A stretch of 64,000 bases of DNA from positions 12,330,812-12,394,811 of the forward strand of contig NC_083604.1 in the NCBI RefSeq assembly GCF_029168945.1, given 5' to 3'. Below the pieces are notes generated by a model. The model saw only the letters and a list, made by a program, of their open reading frames with translations, made no database searches and was not told the DNA's origin. Source of the DNA: Cannabis sativa (lineage: Eukaryota > Streptophyta > Magnoliopsida > Rosales > Cannabaceae). The position numbers and the translations under genes were made by a program. Every line of letters begins with the position of its first letter. Positions within the stretch are counted from its first letter, which is position 1. Shown in pieces: positions 58,575-64,000 of this stretch.

Positions 58575-58913
58575 TTGAGCATCTCCAATTATATTTTTTA
58601 TTTTTTAATTAAAATAGAGAATTATTTTATTGTTGTTACTAGTTGTACTTCCTGCTTTAGTTAGTATTTGATTATTTTAATAATATTTTATAATTTAAAT
58701 TTATCAAATATAAATTAATTTTATAAAATAATAAAAAAAATTATAGTGCTTTTATTAAAATATTATTAAAAAAGTTTAGCGAAAAAATAAGGAGCTTTCT
58801 ACATTTGAGAGTTCCTTATCTATTTTTTATTATAGAAATTGTTATTTTTTGTATGGTTAGAGCTTATTTTTTCAAGTCTAAAGAGTGTGTTTAGAAAGTA
58901 TAGTTAGAGATGT
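58575..58913. mobile_element. MITE-like element in SEP3 intron 1
   Basis: GAGCATCTCCAATTATA at the left faces an imperfect inverted partner (TATAGTTAGAGATGTCTT) at the right. The GAGCATCTCCAA-type terminus is common in plant MITEs. AT-rich, non-coding; TSD not resolved. Confidence 0.55.
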
Positions 58914-59106
58914 CTTATATAGTATATATAACATATCTACATTTGTTTATTATTTGTTGTTTAGTTGAAGAGAAATATGTTCTTTAAGAACACATGTTGT
59001 TCTTTGTTGAGGCATATATCTTCTTATATTTATATCCTTATTTATTTAAGCACATAAAAGGAGTCATTTTTTAAGAAATTGTTCATTATCCAGATTAAAT
59101 CTCACT

Positions 59107-59275
59107 AAAGACGAAAGACGAAAGGGCCATTTAATTGAAGAGATATATGTATTTAGTTATTTGGGAATAACCAAAGATGAAAAGGCTAATTAATCGAAGA
59201 GAAACACCTATGGTTATTTGGGAATAACTAAAGACGCTTCTATTCAATTAAATGAGTGTTTTGTCTTCGCTTTCA
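59107..59275. repeat. Small repeat cluster in SEP3 intron 1
   Basis: TTATTTGGGAATAAC occurs twice (about 59157 and 59214), each followed by AAAGA. CATTTAATTGAA near 59129 faces TTCAATTAAATG near 59241. A short MITE or a local duplication is possible. Confidence 0.45.
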
Positions 59276-60438
59276 GATTTTCTAAAATCATTTTTTTTTT
59301 AAATTTTTGTCTACGATGTTTTAATAAAACCAAAGATAAAACTAAATTTTGATGAGTGCTAAAGTAAAATCAATGAAACAAGCCTCTTTAGACTTGTATC
59401 TTCTGTTTTTTATTTTTTTTTTTTACCAAAAAATAAAAAATAAATGTGTTAATTGTAGTAGTAAAACTTTTTTTATTGCATTTTCAAAACTGAAATTTTT
59501 GAAAGATAGAAGTAAATCTCAACAACTAGCTAGTATGCAGCGTTCCAAGGATCCTCCCAAACATGTCATAGTGGGATCGGTCAGGAGGCCGGAAAAGTTA
59601 ATGCCCGGTAATCATGCAGGCCTCGCAACCGATCCCAAACTACCTCGCTCGGGAGGTTGCTTTCATTAAGATGCACACCATTTTGGTATAAATATGGTTG
59701 CTTCTATCAAGAATATGATCAACATTAGTTACACATTCATGTTATTAACTCCGCTGTTAGATAATAGTGTGATTGATTTGCATAAAGGGATATTGCGATA
59801 GAAATATGAAAGTTGTGTTAAATATGGTTATGTTGAAAAAATTTAAGTACTTAGATAACTTATAAATTTTCACTATAAAAATCCATGTTATCCAATCTTC
59901 CACATTTGCATCTAGTAGAGCACGTATATACAATGGAACTAAAAATTGATTTAGATATTTTTTCTGTAAAAATATAAATTTAGGTACACTTTCAGTACAA
60001 CTTATACTCTTGGCACAAATATTTATCTATCTATCTATATGAATATATATATATATATATATATATAATATGGTTTTCAACATATAATATTCAACCATCT
60101 ATCATTCTTTTCGAAACAAACACGCATGATCTTTTGCATTGCAAGATATTAATACAAAAGGTCTGATTTGATCTTCTATCTTAATTTTGTTTGATGCAAT
60201 ATATAAGTCTAATTTTTTTTACCATAAACCAAATGTAGAACATATATACTTGTAATAAGTTTGGCCCTAATATATCCTTATATAATCCTTATTCAAAATG
60301 TTGTTATATGAAGTGATATAGTTATTAGTTTACATTGTGATCAAATGTCTAGGAATTCTTCGTGAGGAGATTATTATGAAATAATATATGCATTTATTAA
60401 TTTAGGTTTTGTGATGATATACATATATTTATACACAG

Positions 60439-60517
60439 CATGCTAAAAACACTGGAAAGGTATCAGAAGAACAACTATGGAGCTCCAGAGCCTAACGTGT
60501 CTGCAAGAGAAGCCTTG
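60439..60517 (+). CDS. SEP3-like: SEP3-like MADS-box gene, exon 2
   Basis: The 79-bp exon has AG before it and GTAATA after it, the usual second-exon length in SEP genes. It completes the split serine codon of exon 1 and reads MLKTLERYQKNNYGAPEPNV, then SAREAL. This is the I region that follows the MADS domain, and the Y-G-A-P-E-P-N-V stretch is characteristic of SEP3/AGL9 proteins. It contributes to dimer choice. Together the two exons give 88 codons with no stop. The K domain and C-terminal activation part must lie beyond 64000, so integrity of the gene cannot be judged. Confidence 0.95.
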
Positions 60518-60637
60518 GTAATAATAATTATTAGTTATATATATAAATATATATATTTATATTTTTGGTTTATAGATTGCATAAATAATGTATTATCTTA
60601 TATATATACACATCATGTTTGTTACTTGCATGTTATT

Positions 60638-61197
60638 TGTTAGAAATATGTATAGCATATGCTTGTTTGTAATGAGATAAATTGATATCTTTGAAAAGTG
60701 AAATATATGGCTTCTCTTTGACTTTCCAACTTAACTACGATTAGAATATTAAAATTAGCTACACATTTCTACAACACTTTAGTTTAGAAATTTTTACACA
60801 TTTGTGATAAAAATTATCTAAGAACCTTAAGTAATTTCTAGATAAGATTTAATGTAGAATATACTAGCCATGTGAACTCTAGAAATATTTAGATGTGTAT
60901 GGATACAATTCTAACTAGTAAAAGAAAAATCTAGAAGAAATAATTCTAACGACGGGTAAGTAACTACAAATACCCTATCAAGAATTCTAAATTGTGTAAC
61001 CAATATCCAAACTATCAATAAAGCTTACTACTTTCTCATACAATCCTTTTCTAAGCCAAACTATTCTCTACTATATACACAACAACCTATCAAGTATTAC
61101 CATACTACTATTGTCATCATATTACACTATTCACTAAACACATTATAAAATTTTCACCTAAACAAATCACAACTATTTACTCTATTCTAATTTAACA
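60638..61197 (+). repeat. 5' LTR of the intronic Copia element
   Basis: The 560-bp unit starts TGTTAG and ends TTTAACA. It is followed by a region with TGGTATCCGAAC (61207), which resembles a Copia primer site. Confidence 0.75.
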
Positions 61198-61559
61198 AGC
61201 CATCAGTGGTATCCGAACTCTTTGGCTAGCTCACACTCTGTCCATAGAACCTATATTTTTGTCATATTTGTTACTTTCTTTCTGTAATTGGGCTCATCCA
61301 ACTGCTGTTGTTTGATTTATCAAATATCTTCTATTCTAGTGGAGACCCCTTTATCAAAAGCAAGAACCATAGACCGCTTGCATAAATTGCCTTTCCTGAG
61401 ACTCATGCCCCAGCCCACTTATTTGCTGGTCACGACCTCTTTGTGGGAGAACTAGTACTTCCCTTTGGGACAAGATTTCACAACTCTATCATTTTCATGA
61501 GAGCCCATCTATGTAGTATACTTTGTCTCTGACTTCCACTCCAGGCGCAGTCCATCAAC

Positions 61560-62560
61560 ATGAGTTTGGAGTCCAACCACTCTTCTCTACGTCTTCCAAT
61601 TTTTCATGTAGAAAACTATGAAAAATTATCGAAGAGGAAATCGCTATTCTGGAAGATATTACATCTCTTTCAGAAGATCAAAAGAAGGCATTAGAGGATA
61701 ATCAACAAAAGGATTCTCATGCATTATACTTCTTATAGCAAGCTATGACATTCAATTTTTTTTTTCACGGAGTATGGATGCAACAACGACAAAAGAAGCA
61801 TGTGACACGGTGCAAGAGGAGTTTTAAGGAACAGTTAAGGTACGCACAGTTAGACTACAAAAGCTTAGAAGAGATTTTGAGAATCTTAAAATGAATGATA
61901 ATGTGACCGCAAAAGATTACTATTCTAGAATTAAAGAAATAGTATATCAAATGGGAGCCTATGAAGAAATAATTTCTGACAAAAATATAGTACAAAAGAC
62001 ATTAATATCTTGTACAGAAAAATATGATTCAATTATTTATGTGATAGAGAAAACTAAAGACTTAGAAACTCTATCACTAACTAAATAATAGGCTCTCTTG
62101 AAACATATGAAAGTAGACAAGAAAGGTATAAGGAAAGTGAAGCTGAAAATGTCTTCAGTCTAAAATCAATCTGTGGTCTCAAAAACCAAAAGCTGATGGG
62201 AAAAAGATACAACAAAAATAAAAAGAAAATAACGACAAGTATCCTCCATGTGGCATTTGTAAAAGAAAAAGTCACTTGGAGAAAGACGACTTGTTTAAAG
62301 GAAAACCACAGTGCCAAAATTGTAAAAAAAATTGGGCACACTAAAAAAACTTGTCGTTTAAAAAAATTCCATCAAGCTAATTTTTTCGAAGAGAAAAATA
62401 ATGAAAGTAATCTCTTATGTATCTGCCAAGCTGCATCAGAAGAAGGAGAAGATACTTGGCATCTTGATAGTGCTTGTAGTAACCATATGATAAAAAATGA
62501 GAGCATCTTTTGCAGTCTTGACATATCCAAGACTAAAGTCAAAATCGATTAGGTGACTTC
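61560..62560 (+). pseudogene. gag and protease of the intronic Copia element (broken)
   Basis: The ATG at 61560 opens MSLESNHSSLRLPIFHVENY, the typical Copia gag opening ('LP-F-G-NY'). After shifts and a stop near 61825, the open piece at 61891-62088 reads NVTAKDYYSRIKEIVYQMGA and EKYDSIIYVIEKTKDL, the UBN2-type gag core. A zinc-knuckle remnant (KIGHTKKTCRLKKFH) lies near 62325-62370, with the first cysteines lost. The protease site WHLDSACSNHM near 62455-62490 keeps the aspartate. A stop ends the frame at 62550. Confidence 0.85.
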
Positions 62561-64000
62561 ATGGAAGTAGTCGGTAAAGGCACTATTTCCATTGACCTTA
62601 AAAAGGCAAGAGATACATTAATGATGTACTTTTGGTATTCGACATCAATCAAAATCTACATATTGTTGGCCAAATTATTGAAAAAGGGTACTCTTTACAT
62701 TTTGAAGGAGATTCTTGCACAATCTATGATAAGCAAAATATATCCTTTCAAATTATAAAGGTAAAAATTAGAAATAACAGATACTTTCCCATATAATGGA
62801 GATATGCAATTGGAAGAAATGTGGCAATACAAGCGCAAACAGATGAGTCGTGACTTTAGCATAGAAGGTTTGGTCACTTCAACTTTCACGGGCTAACGAT
62901 CCTCAAATAGAAGAATATGATGCGAGACATACTAACAATTAAGGAGATCAACACAGTTTGCGAAGGATGCATGCTTGGAAAATGACATCGTCAACTTCTT
63001 TCGTCAAGCAAAGCTTGGAGAGCCAAAAAGCCACTGCAGTTGATCCATACAGATGTCTGCGAGGCAATGCGCACTCCATTAAATGATCAAAAATAAGTAC
63101 TTCATTCTCTTCATGGATGACTTTACTAGAATGACATGAGTTCATTTTATGCAACAAAAGCCGCAAGTTTTTGATATTTTCAAAAGAAATAAAGCCCGTG
63201 TTGAAAAACAAAGTGGACATTATATCAAGACAATTAGAAGTGATAGAGGCAAAGAATACACTTCTAATGAATTTAATAAGTTCTGTAAAGATGAAGGGAT
63301 GGAGCACCAACTCACTTTTGGATATGCACCAAAACAAAATGGCATATCTGAAAGGAAAAATAGGACTGTTATGGAGGCATTAAGAGCCATGCTACTAGAG
63401 AAAGGTCTTCCAAAAAGATTTTGGACAGAGGCAGTAAGCACTGCAGTCTACTTGCTCAATGGATGTCCAACCAAAGTCGTGCAGAATAAGACGCCGAACG
63501 AAGCTTGGAGTGGACGTAAGTCATCAGCAAAGTATCTCAAAGTCTTCGGCTGCATATGCTACTCTCACATTCCAAAAGAGAAAAGTGGCAAGCTTGATGA
63601 GAAGACTGAAAAAATGAATCTTCTTAGGCTATAGTACTCAATCAAAAGGTTATCCGAGTCTACAACTTAGAATCAAATAAACTAATAATAAGTCTAAATG
63701 TAAAATTTGATGAAGATGCTGCATATAACTGGGAGACACAAGAAGTTGAAAGAAAGACAATCAATATTCCTCTACCACCAAGACAAGAACTTGATCAAAA
63801 TGAAGTTTTTACTCAACCAACAACAAAAAAACCATGACAAGCTATTGAATCCCCACCAAACTCACCAGTAAGGCGAACAAGACTGCTTGCTGGGATCTAT
63901 GAGACATGCAACCTAGTACTTACAGAGCCAGAAAGTTTTGAAGTAGCTCAACAACAAGAAGTATGGAGAAAATCCATGAATGAAGAGATAAAACTGATTG
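62561..64000 (+). pseudogene. Integrase and start of reverse transcriptase of the intronic Copia element (broken)
   Basis: The GAG-pre-integrase and zinc-binding part (62800-63080) is shifted several times but keeps GRFGHFNFHGL-like and CEGCMLGK-like traces. The catalytic core is open at 63149-63634: KTIRSDRGKEYTSNEFNKFC, YAPKQNGISERKNRTVMEAL, FWTEAVSTAVYLLNGCPTK and FGCICYSHIPKEKSGKLDEK. After a frame change near 63625 it reads KGYRVYNLESNKLI and, after a stop near 63835, PPNSPVRRTR and the reverse transcriptase opening EPESFEVAQQQEVWRKSMNE at the window end. Confidence 0.9.

Larger units (their letters stand above)
56995..60438 (+). other. Intron 1 of the SEP3-like gene (3444 bp)
   Basis: GT at 56995 and AG at 60437-60438 (CACAG). 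Contains (TA)n runs, a GATCGATCGATC tract near 58117, MITE-like pieces and a GC-richer patch at 59545-59660. I see no coding exon in it. Large first introns are common in SEP genes and can hold regulatory sites; none is demonstrable here. Confidence 0.85.
60638..64000 (+). mobile_element. Copia-type retrotransposon in intron 2 of the SEP3-like gene (right end outside window)
   Basis: It starts 120 bp after exon 2. LTR, leader, gag, protease and integrase appear in Copia order on the same strand as the host gene; the reverse transcriptase just begins at the window end. Frames are broken in several places. The TSD would start with TTATT (60633-60637) but the right border is not visible. Confidence 0.9.

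Overview
This window is plant nuclear DNA, almost certainly from a dicot. It is AT-rich, dense in LTR retrotransposons and DNA transposons, and holds only one host gene. I recognise no rRNA, tRNA or CRISPR array, and no prokaryotic, organellar or viral gene. The element families would suit a Rosales genome such as Cannabis, but no marker here fixes the species.

The host gene lies near the right end. It is a SEPALLATA3/AGL9-type MADS-box gene on the + strand. Exon 1 (56810-56994) encodes the MADS domain and exon 2 (60439-60517) starts the I region. The exons join in phase (185 + 79 bp). Intron 1 is about 3.4 kb. Intron 2 runs off the window and carries a same-strand Copia element from 60638. 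Exons 3 onward are not in the window.

The rest is a transposon nest whose joints can mostly be read from target-site duplications (TSDs). (1) 1-11573: a Copia element (family A) with about 99% identical LTRs but a dead coding region; it holds a solo gypsy LTR (2288-4506, TSD TGAAT) and itself sits inside an LTR of sister family B (11574-12628). (2) 12629-20340: a gypsy LTR and gag start cut by another LTR, fold-back MITEs and a LINE fragment. (3) 20340-45360: a minus-strand Copia (D) split inside its integrase by a chromodomain gypsy element (C, 21727-43407). Element C holds two family-B solo LTRs (TSDs GTCAC and TCTCG) and, in its 3' LTR, an 8.9 kb CACTA transposon (TSD AAG). (4) 46028-48758: a LINE-1 copy with an 11-bp TSD. 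(5) 49937-54011: a nearly intact hAT transposon (TSD CCAACTGT) inserted at the LTR/primer-binding-site joint of a further minus-strand LTR element. (6) 54462-55240: a MITE containing a Harbinger-type MITE.

The genes do not form a pathway. I found no convincing unknown system. The most useful observations are the nesting order, the loss of gypsy catalytic residues through apparent methyl-CpG decay, the young-LTR/dead-body Copia, a perfect 31-bp hairpin inside the CACTA element, the nearly intact hAT transposase, and transposon loading of the SEP3-like introns. Homology calls rest on motif recognition; identities were judged by eye and no search was run.
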